The notes under the pieces are model-generated. The model was not told the origin of the DNA, did not search any database, and saw only the letters and a program-made list of their open reading frames with translations. Positions 18,415-27,474 of a stretch of 64,000 nucleotides of DNA are shown here, in pieces (the stretch's first letter is position 1; the number at the start of each line of letters is the position of its first letter). A program made the position numbers and the translations under genes. The stretch comes from Bradyrhizobium sp. CCBAU 051011 (lineage in GTDB: Bacteria; Pseudomonadota; Alphaproteobacteria; Rhizobiales; Xanthobacteraceae), in the NCBI RefSeq assembly GCF_009930815.1, contig NZ_CP022222.1, positions 3,204,501-3,268,500 of the forward strand. Direction: 5' to 3'.

Positions 18415-19826
18415 GATTTGTGATTCACTCGCGCAGAACCGGCTTTGGCGAGAGATTCGATGCGGCCACGAGAGCGGAGCGAGACGGGGGAACAGGATCT
18501 TTTCCGCTCCCGGCTCGATCAGATCATCGACATGAAGCATCCGCTGGTGAGGCTGGGCCGCACGGTGGATTGGGGCTTTCTGGAAGGGCGGTTCGGCGAG
18601 GTTTACGATGATGATCCCGGCCGGCCGCCGCTGCCGACGCGCTTGATGGCGGGGCTTTCGATCCTCAAGCACACCTACGACCTGTCCGACGAGGTGCTGT
18701 GCGAGCGGTGGGTCGAGAACCCCTATTACCAATACTTCTGCGGCGAAGAATTCTTCCAGCACCGGTTGGTGTTCGATCGCTCGTCGCTGACGCGCTGGCG
18801 CAATCGCATGGGCGAGGAACGGCTGGCGGCGCTGATCCAGGAAAGCCTGTCGGTTGCCGTCAAGACCGAGGCAGTCAAGCCGTCCGAACTGTCGCGGGTG
18901 ATCGTCGACACCACGGTTCAGCCCAAGAACGTGACGTTCCCCACCGACGCGAAGCTTCTAAACCGGGCGCGCGAGAAGCTGGTGCGGCTGGCGCAGCGCC
19001 ATGGGGTGATTTTGCGTCAGTCCTATGCGCGGGTGGGCAAGTTCGCCCTGATCGAGCACCAGCACTATGCCCACGCCAAGCAGTTCAAGCGCGCCAACCG
19101 GAAGCTCAAGACGCTGCGGACCTATCTGGGCCGCGTGATCCGCGACATCGGCCGCAAGATCGAGGGTAACAGCGGGCTCGAGGCGGCGTTCGCAAAGCTG
19201 CTGGCGCTGGCGCGGCGCGTGCGCGAGCAGCAGCAGCGTCAACGTGGGCCGAAGGTTTATTCCCTGCACGCGCCGGAGATCGAGTGCATCGGCAAGGGCA
19301 AGGCCCACCGGCCTTACGAGTTCGGCGTCAAAGTCTCCGTCGCCACCACGATCGGCCACGCCAGGGGCGGCCAACTCGTCACCCATGTGAAGGCACTGCC
19401 CGGCAATCCCTATGACGGTCACACGCTGGCCACCGTGATCCCGGACATGGAGGCGCTCATCGGCAACATCATCGCGCGCCTCCTCGCCGACAAGGGATAT
19501 CGCGGCCACAACGCCCCACCCGATTACAAGTTCAGGGTCTTCATCTCCGGCCAGAAGCGAGGAGTGACACCAAGGATCAAACGCCAATTGCGCCGCAGGG
19601 CCGCTGTCGAGCCCGTCATCGGCCATCTCAAAGCCGAGCACCGCATGGGCCGCAATTATCTCTGGTTCCGTCGCGGCGATGCAGCCAACGCCGTCCTCGC
19701 CGCCGCCGGCTACAACTTCCGCCGCCTCATCCGCTGGCTCAGGCTTTTGCTGCACCTCTTCCTGACCGCACTCTTCCCCGGCGGTCGGCTTAATCCAGCG
19801 TGAAATCAATCTTCTTCACGGACGAC
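18415..19826 (+). mobile_element. IS5-family element copy 1, left end truncated
   Basis: Nearly identical to the intact copies at 46648-48169 and 49934-51455, but matching begins only at GATTTGTGATTCAC, about 115 bases inside the left end, so the left terminal repeat is lost. The right terminus TTCTTCACGGACGAC (ending 19826) is present. Confidence 0.9.
18460..19803 (+). CDS. IS5-family transposase (copy 1)
   Basis: A 447-residue DDE transposase from ATG 18460 ([23 protein letters not shown]). It has the N-terminal DUF772-type domain ([39 protein letters not shown]), [12 protein letters not shown] with a catalytic Asp, ADKGYRGH with the second Asp and [17 protein letters not shown] with the Glu. 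It differs from copies 2 and 4 at a few residues (His for Arg in EHQxYAH, Ile for Val in APExECI, Pro for Ser in LFxGG). The enzyme looks intact, but the element has lost one end and cannot move by itself. Confidence 0.95.
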   Translation: MRPRERSETGEQDLFRSRLDQIIDMKHPLVRLGRTVDWGFLEGRFGEVYDDDPGRPPLPTRLMAGLSILKHTYDLSDEVLCERWVENPYYQYFCGEEFFQHRLVFDRSSLTRWRNRMGEERLAALIQESLSVAVKTEAVKPSELSRVIVDTTVQPKNVTFPTDAKLLNRAREKLVRLAQRHGVILRQSYARVGKFALIEHQHYAHAKQFKRANRKLKTLRTYLGRVIRDIGRKIEGNSGLEAAFAKLLALARRVREQQQRQRGPKVYSLHAPEIECIGKGKAHRPYEFGVKVSVATTIGHARGGQLVTHVKALPGNPYDGHTLATVIPDMEALIGNIIARLLADKGYRGHNAPPDYKFRVFISGQKRGVTPRIKRQLRRRAAVEPVIGHLKAEHRMGRNYLWFRRGDAANAVLAAAGYNFRRLIRWLRLLLHLFLTALFPGGRLNPA

Positions 19827-19929
19827 TAGTTCTCAGTCGCTCGCTACCGTGGCCCAATCTCATCGGCAGTTCAGTACGGGAGCTCCCGCGCCGTTCGACA
19901 CATTCCGAGGCACATTTCCGGTCGTCGTG

Positions 19930-20600
19930 CTACCCACTCTCGACGCGCTGGTACAGTTCGTACACCCACGGCGAGTTTCTGTTTTCTTGGAAGACCAGGC
20001 AGAGGTGCTTTCTCGGTCGCGTGACCCCAACGTAGAAGAGCCGTCGCGCTTCGCGAAGCGATGACTGGCTGCGTCTGTCGCGGTTGTCGGGCAATTCGCT
20101 CTCGTTGATGCCGAACAGAATCACCGCGTCGAACTCGCGGCCTTTAGCACTGTGCAGGGTAGTCAGGTTGACGCGGCCGGTGCCGGAGATACGTCCCCCG
20201 AAATGGCTCAGTGATAGATCAAGGCCATTCGCCGGATCCGTCTTCCGGATCATATCGTCACAAGCCTCCCAGTCGCGGTCGGGAAGTCGTGCTACCGCGC
20301 GCCACGGCTCGATCACCTCGCGCGATCCGCTACAGCCAGAAGTGAGCCGACTCCGTGGTTCCGATCGAGCCGTTCAGGAACTGCATGAATTGGACAGAGA
20401 AATGCTGCGCCTCCGCCGGCGGCGGAACTCGTCCGAAGACCATCGACTGCGCCTGTGAAAGGAGGCGCGCGTACGGCGGGTTGGCGTCGCGCCAGCCGCC
20501 GGTGACCCATTGCGCGCACCCCTCGATTAGTCTGGAAAGACGTGAGCTTCGTCGAACGAGCGCCCCCAAACTGCCTGGCGGCTTGATTGCGGGACACTTC
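19930..20600 (-). pseudogene. UvrD/Rep-type helicase C-terminal remnant
   Basis: The minus strand 20316-19930 encodes the superfamily-1 helicase C-terminal core: VNLTTLHSAKGREFDAVILFGINE (motif V region) and EARRLFYVGVTRPRKHLCLVF (motif VI). The preceding part (LIEGCAQWVTGGWRDANPPYARLL..., to ~20330) is in another frame, so there is at least one frameshift. The ATP-binding half is absent. It is likely the tail of an island-borne helicase or nuclease. Confidence 0.7.
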
Positions 20601-20751
20601 CGCCTCTGATTGCCGCCACAACCCGTTTCAAGGTCAAGAGAATAAGGTGCTGCCATCCATGCTGGCCTCCTTCCAGCCAGCATGGTGAATCAGAAAGCAC
20701 GCGATTTGGGAATCCCCTTTTGACCATGCCAGCTATCGCCTCAGTGATCTC

Positions 20752-21000
20752 GTGCACCTATATGAGGACGTATTGAAGCAGTATTGCGTGGGAAAAGGAA
20801 AAGAATTTTTTAATCCGTTTGAGGGTGAGGAGTCGCCGATGGATGAAGACCACACCGAGTTCAGCGGCCTCGTTGAAATGTACGGGGAAACAATTGCGGA
20901 GTACGACGGTGTCGCCTCAGGCGTAAACATTCATTACAATTGGGACAACCTCAAAATGGGCGTCAAAAGATTTGTGGCTGAACTTAATGACATGAAATAG
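20752..21000 (+). CDS. Hypothetical protein, 82 residues
   Basis: GTG start followed by an acidic protein (HLYEDVLKQYCVGKGKEFFNPF ... NIHYNWDNLKMGVKRFVAELNDMK). Composition and codon use look like a real or formerly real gene of lower GC than the chromosome. No family recognised. It may be the 3' part of a longer gene, since the region upstream is disrupted. Confidence 0.4.
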   Translation: MHLYEDVLKQYCVGKGKEFFNPFEGEESPMDEDHTEFSGLVEMYGETIAEYDGVASGVNIHYNWDNLKMGVKRFVAELNDMK

Positions 21001-21488
21001 GCCGATCGCTCTCGTGTTTGGGATTTCGATGCGAGATGGTACTTAGTTCGATCAAGTCGGATTAGTCGCCAACGGCTATCGAAAATCGGCACCAGAGGCC
21101 GGACAGATGTCAGCATCCGACTACGCGCCGAGGCTCTTCAAAAAAACCCACTGCATCTCGCGGCGCGCCCGCAGATGAGTCATGCGGGGTCTATCCGTTT
21201 GAACCACTTAAGCGGTAGGCCGAGCACGTAGTGTCGGTGTCGAAGCTGCGGTCCTGTTCAACTCCTCGCCGATGAGCGCGGGCGTGGCGCCGCGCCGACG
21301 AGATCACGAAACAGTTCGTCCTTTTGCTTTGTCCGCCCGCAAGGCTTCTGTGATCTCGCTATCATCCTATTACGCAATCGCATGGCAGGGAAACTCCGAG
21401 AGGCGCTCCGGCGAGGCCTGAGAACACCCACACAATGCCACGCCCCGCTTGCTTTCACGGACGGGCAAAGGCATAAAATTCGGCAATA
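21001..21488. other. Gene-free stretch
   Basis: No supported gene, RNA or repeat found; scattered short open frames only. Confidence 0.4.
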
Positions 21489-21526
21489 CTAGTGACCGTG
21501 GACGATTGCGCGCGCCTTCAGGACAT

Positions 21527-22774
21527 CTATGACGGCCGCCGCAAGTGCTCGGGCGTCTGATCCATGGTCCTGAGATGAAATTCGGGGCTCATCGGTATTT
21601 CGTAGGGTTCATCGATGCCTGTGAAGTTCTTGATCTTGCCAGACTTCGCCTTCGAATAGAGACCCTTGGGATCGCGCCGCACGCATTCTTCAAGGGGCGT
21701 GTCGACAAAGATTTCGATGAGCTCCTCCTTAGCAACCAGGTTGCGCACCATGTCTCGCTCCGCTCTGTAGGGCGAAATGAACGAGCATATCACGATTAGG
21801 CCACCGTCGGCCATCAACTTGGCGACTTCGCCGACACGTCGAATATTCTCGACACGATGGGCCTCGGAGAAACCGAGGTCTCGGTTCAACCCGTGCCGCA
21901 CGTTGTCGCCATCCAGCAGCATGGTGTGACGCGACATTGCGAACAGCTTTTGATCCACGATGTTGGCGATTGTCGACTTGCCGGCACCGGACAGGCCGGT
22001 GAACCAGATGATGCAAGGCTTTTGATTCTTCAGGGCGGCCCGCTCGCTCTTTCCCACTGAAAGCGGTTGCCAAGCAATATTGGTAGCCCGCCGCAGCGGG
22101 AACGCAATCATGCCGGCGCCAACGGTGCGATTGGTAAAGCGGTCAATGACAATGAACGATCCGGTCTTGCGATTGACCTCGTACGGATCGAAGGCCACGG
22201 GCAGTGCCGTCGCGACATTGCCGAAGCCGATCTCGTTGAGGCTAAGCTTCCTGGCTGCCAGGTGCTCACGTGTGTTGACGTCGATCCGATGCTTGATCGC
22301 GGTAATGCTACCGGCGACTCCGGTCCGAGTTCCAATGCGAAGGATGTAATTGCGTCCAGCAACGAGCGGATCGTTGTCCATCCAGATCAGATGGGCCGCG
22401 AACTGGTCGGTGACCTCAGGCCGCTCGTTCGGACGCGCCAGCACCATCCAATAGCGCGGAGTCTTGTCTATGAACATGCGTTTGCCCACTGCTGCCAAGT
22501 ACTGGCCGTAGGCCGCATCGGCAAAAGCGCGACTGACGATCGTGCGATCTATTCGGTCCAAGAATTCGGAGGTCGCAGCCAGAATCAGGGATGCCCCTGC
22601 TGGGTGTCGGTGTTCCGCCCTGCCAAATGCTTCAAGCGCCAGCATTAGCCAGGGCTCAGGTGGAGCTGGAATGTCTGGGTGCTGCTGGAGCACGTGCGCC
22701 AGCACCGTCGTCCCCGACCGGGGAAGACCAAGAAGAAAACAAACCGCAGACAGACCGTTAGGATCCCGGTCCAT
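21527..22774 (-). CDS. nodQ: Chimeric sulfotransferase N-terminus fused to NodQ/CysN C-terminus and APS kinase
   Basis: A 415-residue single frame with a good GGGAGATGGG ribosome binding site. Residues 1-~112 are the N-terminus of a PAPS-dependent sulfotransferase (P-loop-like LLGLPRSGTTVL, FIDKTPRYWMVL). Residues ~113-245 are the C-terminal beta-barrel of the CysN/NodQ GTPase (LARPNERPEVTDQFAAHLIWM; FIVIDRFTNRTVGAGMI), with the GTPase domain missing. Residues ~252-415 are APS kinase (WFTGLSGAGKST; LLDGDNVRHGLNRDLGFS; FVDTPLEECVRRDPKGLY). NodPQ make PAPS for Nod factor sulfation in rhizobia. The 3' end has lost one G (~21547), ending the frame early; the original frame would run to TAG at 21489. 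Only the APS kinase part could still be active. Confidence 0.8.
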   Translation of the reverse strand: MDRDPNGLSAVCFLLGLPRSGTTVLAHVLQQHPDIPAPPEPWLMLALEAFGRAEHRHPAGASLILAATSEFLDRIDRTIVSRAFADAAYGQYLAAVGKRMFIDKTPRYWMVLARPNERPEVTDQFAAHLIWMDNDPLVAGRNYILRIGTRTGVAGSITAIKHRIDVNTREHLAARKLSLNEIGFGNVATALPVAFDPYEVNRKTGSFIVIDRFTNRTVGAGMIAFPLRRATNIAWQPLSVGKSERAALKNQKPCIIWFTGLSGAGKSTIANIVDQKLFAMSRHTMLLDGDNVRHGLNRDLGFSEAHRVENIRRVGEVAKLMADGGLIVICSFISPYRAERDMVRNLVAKEELIEIFVDTPLEECVRRDPKGLYSKAKSGKIKNFTGIDEPYEIPMSPEFHLRTMDQTPEHLRRPS

Positions 22775-23450
22775 GATCCCATCTCCCTATGCTTGGAAAA
22801 GCGAGCGGCTCGAACCGCCGTCATCCGGTCGAAGAAAATAACGGAGACTGTTCTGTTCGACATAGAGTGTAACCGCTTGCCCGGCATCCCCATATGAGAA
22901 AAACCTTGTCATGCATCTTCAAAGGGTTGGGAAAACCATACGGAGGTTGATCGGCAGTAAATGCCTACGCGACGTAAGCGACACTTGTCGCCTCGCGCCA
23001 GCGCAATGCTGCTTGCGTAGAGCATCGGAAGAAGCTGGCCCATACGCTTCGGTTGGTGCTCGGCTTGCAAGTGAGAACACCTCTTAGAGCGACGACAAAG
23101 GTTGATAGCCATCCTGATATGCCTGACTTCTCTAAGCTGACGTTTGCTATCCGCCATTCTGTAAAATCGATTTCTTGATACAATTCGTCCGCGCCATGGA
23201 TAAGTCCGGATCGTGCGTTCAGGGGCCTCGATGATTGCACACACGTTAATATTTCTGTGAGTTTCGGGACCGGCTTCGCGAGCCCCAGAACCGAGAACTT
23301 GGCGGAAGGTCTGCAGAATTCCTCGATCTTCTTCAAGGAGGTTGCGCCAATCATCTTGAACACTCGACAATGCCTTCCCGCGCAAGGACGGAATAGTCCG
23401 GTGTCCCCTTTGCGTGACCGCGCTTAGCTGCCCGTTGGCGGTGATCAATG
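22775..23450. other. Region upstream of the nodQ chimera, no supported gene
   Basis: Overlapping minus-strand frames (22909-23448 and 22965-23363, the latter starting MFKMIGATSLKKIEEF) are open but match nothing I recognise and overlap each other; probably remnants. No clear nod box was found. Confidence 0.35.
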
Positions 23451-23483
23451 CCGGACATCATTCGCTTGAAATGGACGAAGAAT

Positions 23484-23517
23484 GTAAGCGGCAAGCTGAG
23501 GTCTCTTTGCCGCTTAC
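23484..23517. repeat. IS66-type terminus in palindromic arrangement
   Basis: GTAAGCGGCAA ... TTTGCCGCTTAC forms an inverted pair, and the same GTAAGCGGCAAGCTGAGG recurs in direct orientation at 23710-23727 next to the tnpC remnant. It marks old IS66 ends. Confidence 0.5.
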
Positions 23518-23730
23518 GGGGTCCTCAGCATAGGGTCCACTTCACTAACGCGGTCGACTCCCAACAGAGTTGGCGACTCGGCACGTTTTCCACTCAAGGC
23601 TCTGATTTTCTTCGTCGGCTCTCAGGTCGCTGGAAGAGAAATCGTGCGTTTCCAGCATCTTCTGACGACTCGCATCCGCTCCTTCAAAGTAGATGATGTC
23701 GGAATGAAAGTAAGCGGCAAGCTGAGGCCG

Positions 23731-23850
23731 TCAGGCGACGTGGTTCCATGGCATCAGCGCGTCGATTTCGCTGCTCGGCCAACCGTTGGCGATACGCTGA
23801 AGTGTTAGAGCAAGCCAGGCGAACGGATCGACGTTGTTCATTTTCGCTGT
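23731..23850 (-). pseudogene. 3' end of an IS66-type tnpC, cut by the RIT element
   Basis: The minus strand reads TAKMNNVDPFAWLALTLQ... EIDALMPWNHVA then TGA at 23733-23731: the last ~40 residues of an IS66 transposase. It breaks at the RIT inverted repeat (23850). Confidence 0.8.
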
Positions 23851-23876
23851 TTATGCGGCCCGCCGAACTATGCCGA
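23850..23876 (+). repeat. RIT left inverted repeat
   Basis: TTTATGCGGCCCGCCGAACT plus ATGCCGA; reverse complement of 27209-27235 with one mismatch. Confidence 0.85.
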
Positions 23877-23963
23877 ACGGGTTTGGTATGGCACGCCGTT
23901 GTCACGCTCGCACCGTTGATCGCGTGCAGGGCAGCCCCATTCCATTCGGCATAGTCTGGTCGT

Positions 23964-24956
23964 TCAGAGCGCCCCTAGGAAGGCGAGCAGGCGGTCGTTC
24001 GGCTGGAAGCGGGTTCGCTTGCCGCGCTGGTACGGCTTGAGCTTCGCAGGGCAGCTTCCTTGAGGGCGAGATGGGCGTGCAGGTACGTCTGTGCCGTCTC
24101 GACCGATTCATGACCGAGCCACAGCGCGATCACGGAGCAGTTGACGCCGGCTTGCAGCAGTTCCATCGCAGCGCTGTGCCTCAGCACGTGCGGCGACACG
24201 CTCTTGGCCTTCAAAGACGGGCAACTCTTGTGAGCGACACGAACATGCTTTCCCAGCAGTGACTGGACGCTGTCGGCACTGAGCCGACCCTCATGCACGT
24301 TGTGGAACAACGCTGTTGCTCCTTCCGCAACGGTTCCTTGAGCCATGCCTGGAGCGCGCGCCGAGCGAGTAAGCGGAGCGGTCCGCTCCTTCCGCCCTTT
24401 ACCGACGCATCGTACGTGTGCGCCAGACCCGAGGTGGACGACATCCCGGTCAAGGCCGGTCAGCTCTGAGAGGCGTAAGCCAGTCTGGGCCGCGACCAGC
24501 AGCAAGGTGTGATCGCGGCGGCCAAGCCACGTCGTTCGATCGGGCGCGGCGAGAACCGCCTCGATCTCAGGGCGCGCCAGGAAGTGCACCTGTCGCTTGT
24601 CGTGGCGTTTGCTCGGTATGGCGAGCACGCGCTGGATCAGCGCGCTGTGCCGGTTCCTCGAAGGACACGAACCTGAAGAAGGACCAGATGGCGGTCAGAC
24701 GTAGGTTACGCGTCTTCGCGCTGGCGCCGCGCTTTACCTCGAGATCGGTGAGGAACGCGCCGATGAACGTTGCATCCAGATCGGCGAGCGACAGGGCCGA
24801 TGGGGACTTCGGCAGCCGCACCTGTGCGAACATGAACAGCAGCCGGAACGTGTCCCTGTAGGAGGCGATCGTGTTGCCGCTAACATTGCGCTGGCGCATG
24901 AGGCGCTCAGTGAAGAAGCGCTCAATCAACGTGGCGACATTGCAGGCGGGCTTCAT
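23964..24956 (-). pseudogene. Third recombinase of the RIT trio (RitC-like), two frameshifts
   Basis: The start ATG 24956 (MKPACNVATLIERFF) overlaps the ritB stop (ATGA). The N-terminal SAM-like part ends in FFRFVSFEEPA, where one base is lost (~24640); the catalytic part continues in the next frame: LLVAAQTGLRLSELTGLD (Arg), SPHVLRHSAAMELL (His-x-x-Arg), IALWLGHESVETAQTYLHA (His and Tyr). A second lost base near 24050 shifts the tail LKPYQRGKRTRFQPNDRLLAF into another frame; the intact stop would be TGA 23966-23964. Confidence 0.85.
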
Positions 24957-25878
24957 GGCGTCACCTCCCATCGCCGATCGAGACGCCGCGCGGCTTCTTC
25001 CATCAACTCGGGGCAGGCCGAGAGATACCAGTAAGTATCGCGCACGCAGGCGTGGCCGAGGTAAGTGGAGAGTACTGGGAGTTGTTGCTCGACGTCCTTG
25101 CCTTCGCGATACCAGTCGAGCAGCCTCCGGATGGCGAAGCGATGACGGAAGTCGTGCACGCGTGGCCCGGTACGATCACCAGGGCGCCGCAGCCCGATCT
25201 CTCTGGACAATCGCCAGAAGACGCGATGAACGTACTCGTGCAGCAAGCGGCCTCCCTGTTCGGCAACGAAGAAGGTCGAGCCGCAGCGTGATCCAAGCAG
25301 CGCATCGCGCCGGTGGGCGTAGTCGCGCAGCGCAGTTCTCGTCGTCGGATGCAATGGCACGAGCCGCGACTTGCCGAACTTGGTCAGCGGACCGTCAGCA
25401 CGCCGGCGTCGAGGTCGACGTCATCCCGCTCCAGGCCCATCGCCTCGGATATACGCATGCCCGTCACCGCGATCACCCCGAACAGGGTGTGGTAGGTCCA
25501 TCGGCGCAGCCCGTCCGCCGGCGGCAGAGCCAGCGCTGCCGTCAGCAACGCATCGATCTCCGCGTCGCTGTAGACATAGGGCTTGGCGCGCTTCCATCCC
25601 GGCAGCATGCCGACGGGTGGCACCTCCGTTCTCGGATCGAAGTTGGCGACATGGCGCGCGAACCCCCGCACATCGCTCAACCGCAGCGCCCAGGATGCAT
25701 GACAATCGGGCGGCAGCGTTGCCCATTCCATTGCCAGCTTCGTCGTGATGATCCTGGCTTTGCGCTTCTCCATGAAGGCGACGAAGTCGGCGAGCCGACG
25801 GGTCTGGTGCTCGTACTTGTATCCCAGTCCCTTGCGCATCCTCAGGTACTTGTCGAGTGCGGCGTGCAGATTAGTCAT
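24953..25878 (-). pseudogene. Second recombinase of the RIT trio (RitB-like), one frameshift
   Basis: The first part, from ATG 25878, reads MTNLHAALDKYLRMRKGLGYKY ... VTGMRISEAMGLERDDVDLDAGVLTVR then TGA; losing one C at ~25386 explains it, since the next frame continues LTKFGKSRLVPLHPTTRTAL ... VHDFRHRFAIRRLLDW and TYLGHACVRDTYWYLSA. The catalytic Arg, His-x-x-Arg, His and Tyr are all present across the two frames. Confidence 0.85.
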
Positions 25879-27111
25879 TGCACGCCTCCCAGGGCTGGCT
25901 CAATGTTCTCAGCGCATCGATGTCGACCTTCGCGTAAATCCGGGTGGTGTCGTGGTTCTCGTGCCGCAGCAACTGTCCGTTCTCCGACAAGGTCGCGCCA
26001 GATCGGAGAAGCTCGGTAGCGAGACTGTGTCGGAAGATATGGGCGCCGCGGTGTGCGCAACCTTCGATTCCAACGCGATCGAGAGCGGCCTTGGCGATCA
26101 TGGTGATCGCACATCCGGAAGCAAAGCCGACGTGCGGCGCGAGTGACCGGACGAACAACCGTCGGCACGACGACTTTGGGCGGCCATTGCGCAGATATGC
26201 AACGATGGCCGCGCCAACGTCTGGCGCTATCGGCATCCGTGCACGCTGTCTGCCCTTGGCGCGAACCAGTATCTCGCTGGCGCGCCAGTCGATATCATCG
26301 AGCATGAGTGTCGCGACCTCGTCGGCCCGCAGGCCGAGCTTAGCCAGCAACAACAGAATGGCGTAGTCGCGCCGTCCCATCACCGTCTTTCGGTCGCAAC
26401 CGTCGAGAGCCTTCCGCACCTGAGCGGCAGGCAGATAGGTCGGCAGAGGTGCGAGCTTCCATCGCCGCATCGATGGAACGCAATCCGCCAACGGGCGCGC
26501 GTTCAGCCCCCGATGGTGGAGGTAACGGAGAAAGGCGCGCAACGACCAGCACATCGCCTTGCCTGTTCCTGGGCTCAATCCTGGGCGTGGCGCTCAATGT
26601 AGCGGATCACGTCCTCTTGGTTGATCTTGCACAGGGCGGCGGCGCCGCCGGAGCACACCTCGTGCAAAAACCTGCGGATGACCGGGAGATGGCGAACGAT
26701 GGACCTTGGCGCCAAGCCGCGCTCTGATCGCAGGTACGCATCGAACTCCTTGAAGATCCGTTCGTGCGGGCTGAGAGGCGGCAGCACCAACGGCGCTATC
26801 GCGCCTTCCTCGCGCAGCACCGACAGCCATCGCTTGAGCGCGGCCCGGTCACCGGGTTGGATAGACTGCCTCCCGCCTCGATGTCGGAGGTACCGCTCAA
26901 TGACCTGCTCGTCGAGATTGACCAGCTTATAGCGACGGCCTGCGATCCAACTCAGGAGCCCGACAACTACGTTGAGGCAACGCCACGCGCCGTGCCGAAC
27001 GAGCCGCTCTTCGACGAGACGAGCGGCGTAGCGCTCGACGAGCTGTCCGTGCGGCCCGCTTCTGAGACGCCGGTACAGCCGGCTTCTGCCCAAGTACTGT
27101 TCAACTTCCAT
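25871..27111 (-). pseudogene. First recombinase of the RIT trio (RitA-like), one frameshift
   Basis: From ATG 27111 (MEVEQYLGRSRLYRRL, ribosome binding site AGGAAG) the frame reads to YIERHAQD then TGA at ~26577; one missing T restores LSPGTGKAMCWSLRAFLRYLHHRG and the catalytic half: LAKLGLRADEVATLMLDDIDW, GAHIFRHSLATELLRSG, LLRHENHDTTRIYAKV. The stop at 25871 overlaps the ritB start, so the three genes were translationally coupled. Confidence 0.85.
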
Positions 27112-27208
27112 CTTCCTGTTCTCCGCTGTTGAAAGCGGAGGCACAGAACGAACTATGCCGAACCGACCAAACGCCGGTCAGCGAGAAATCTGGGGAAAAC
27201 GACCGGAC

Positions 27209-27235
27209 TCGGCATAGTTCGGCGGGCGGCATAAA
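27209..27235 (-). repeat. RIT right inverted repeat
   Basis: TCGGCATAGTTCGGCGGGCG plus GCATAAA; pairs with 23850-23876. Confidence 0.85.
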
Positions 27236-27375
27236 CTTGCAAGATCAACGACGTCGATCCGCGCGCCTATCTCACCGACGTCCTGAGAAGGATCGTCAAC
27301 GGGCATCCAAACCGCGACATCGACCAGCTACTGCCCTGGGCCTACCGCGCTCAAGCCCTCAAAGCCGTGGCCTGA
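27236..27375 (+). pseudogene. 3' end of an IS66-type tnpC (plus strand)
   Basis: Begins at the RIT border and reads CKINDVDPRAYLTDVL ... NRDIDQLLPWAYRAQALKAVA then TGA 27373-27375. It is cut at the same protein position as the oppositely oriented remnant at the left RIT end. Confidence 0.8.
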
Positions 27376-27474
27376 AAACGACCCTTACCTTGCATCCACA
27401 CTATACCAATGTGTAGCCGCGGTAGCCACGGGGATGAATTGGCACGAAGCGCGGCCGGGATCATTGTGGGCCGT

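Larger units (their letters stand above)
23850..27235 (-). mobile_element. RIT element (recombinase-in-trio)
   Basis: Three tandem, overlapping tyrosine recombinase genes on the minus strand lie between inverted repeats at 23850-23876 and 27209-27235 (TTTATGCsGCCCGCCGAACT followed by ATGCCGA; one mismatch in 27). Both ends also carry an inner GAACTATGCCGAAC / CGGCATAGT pair (27148; 23946). This is the described RIT layout. All three recombinases carry single-base frameshifts, so the element looks dead. Confidence 0.85.

Noticed and set aside
18958..19809. Repeated 283-codon frames antisense to the IS5 transposase
   Set aside because: They recur with every IS copy only because the IS recurs; no independent motif or ribosome binding site.
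19930..20600. UvrD-like remnant together with the OLD nuclease at 62-63.7 kb as a Gabija defence pair
   Set aside because: The two lie 42 kb apart, both are broken, and the intervening DNA is made of unrelated insertions; a former pairing cannot be supported.
23850..27235. Possibility of a Tn554-type transposon (TnpA/B/C with two tyrosine recombinases)
   Set aside because: All three genes encode tyrosine recombinases with their own catalytic residues and the ends are long inverted repeats, as in RIT elements; Tn554 lacks such repeats and its third gene is not a recombinase.
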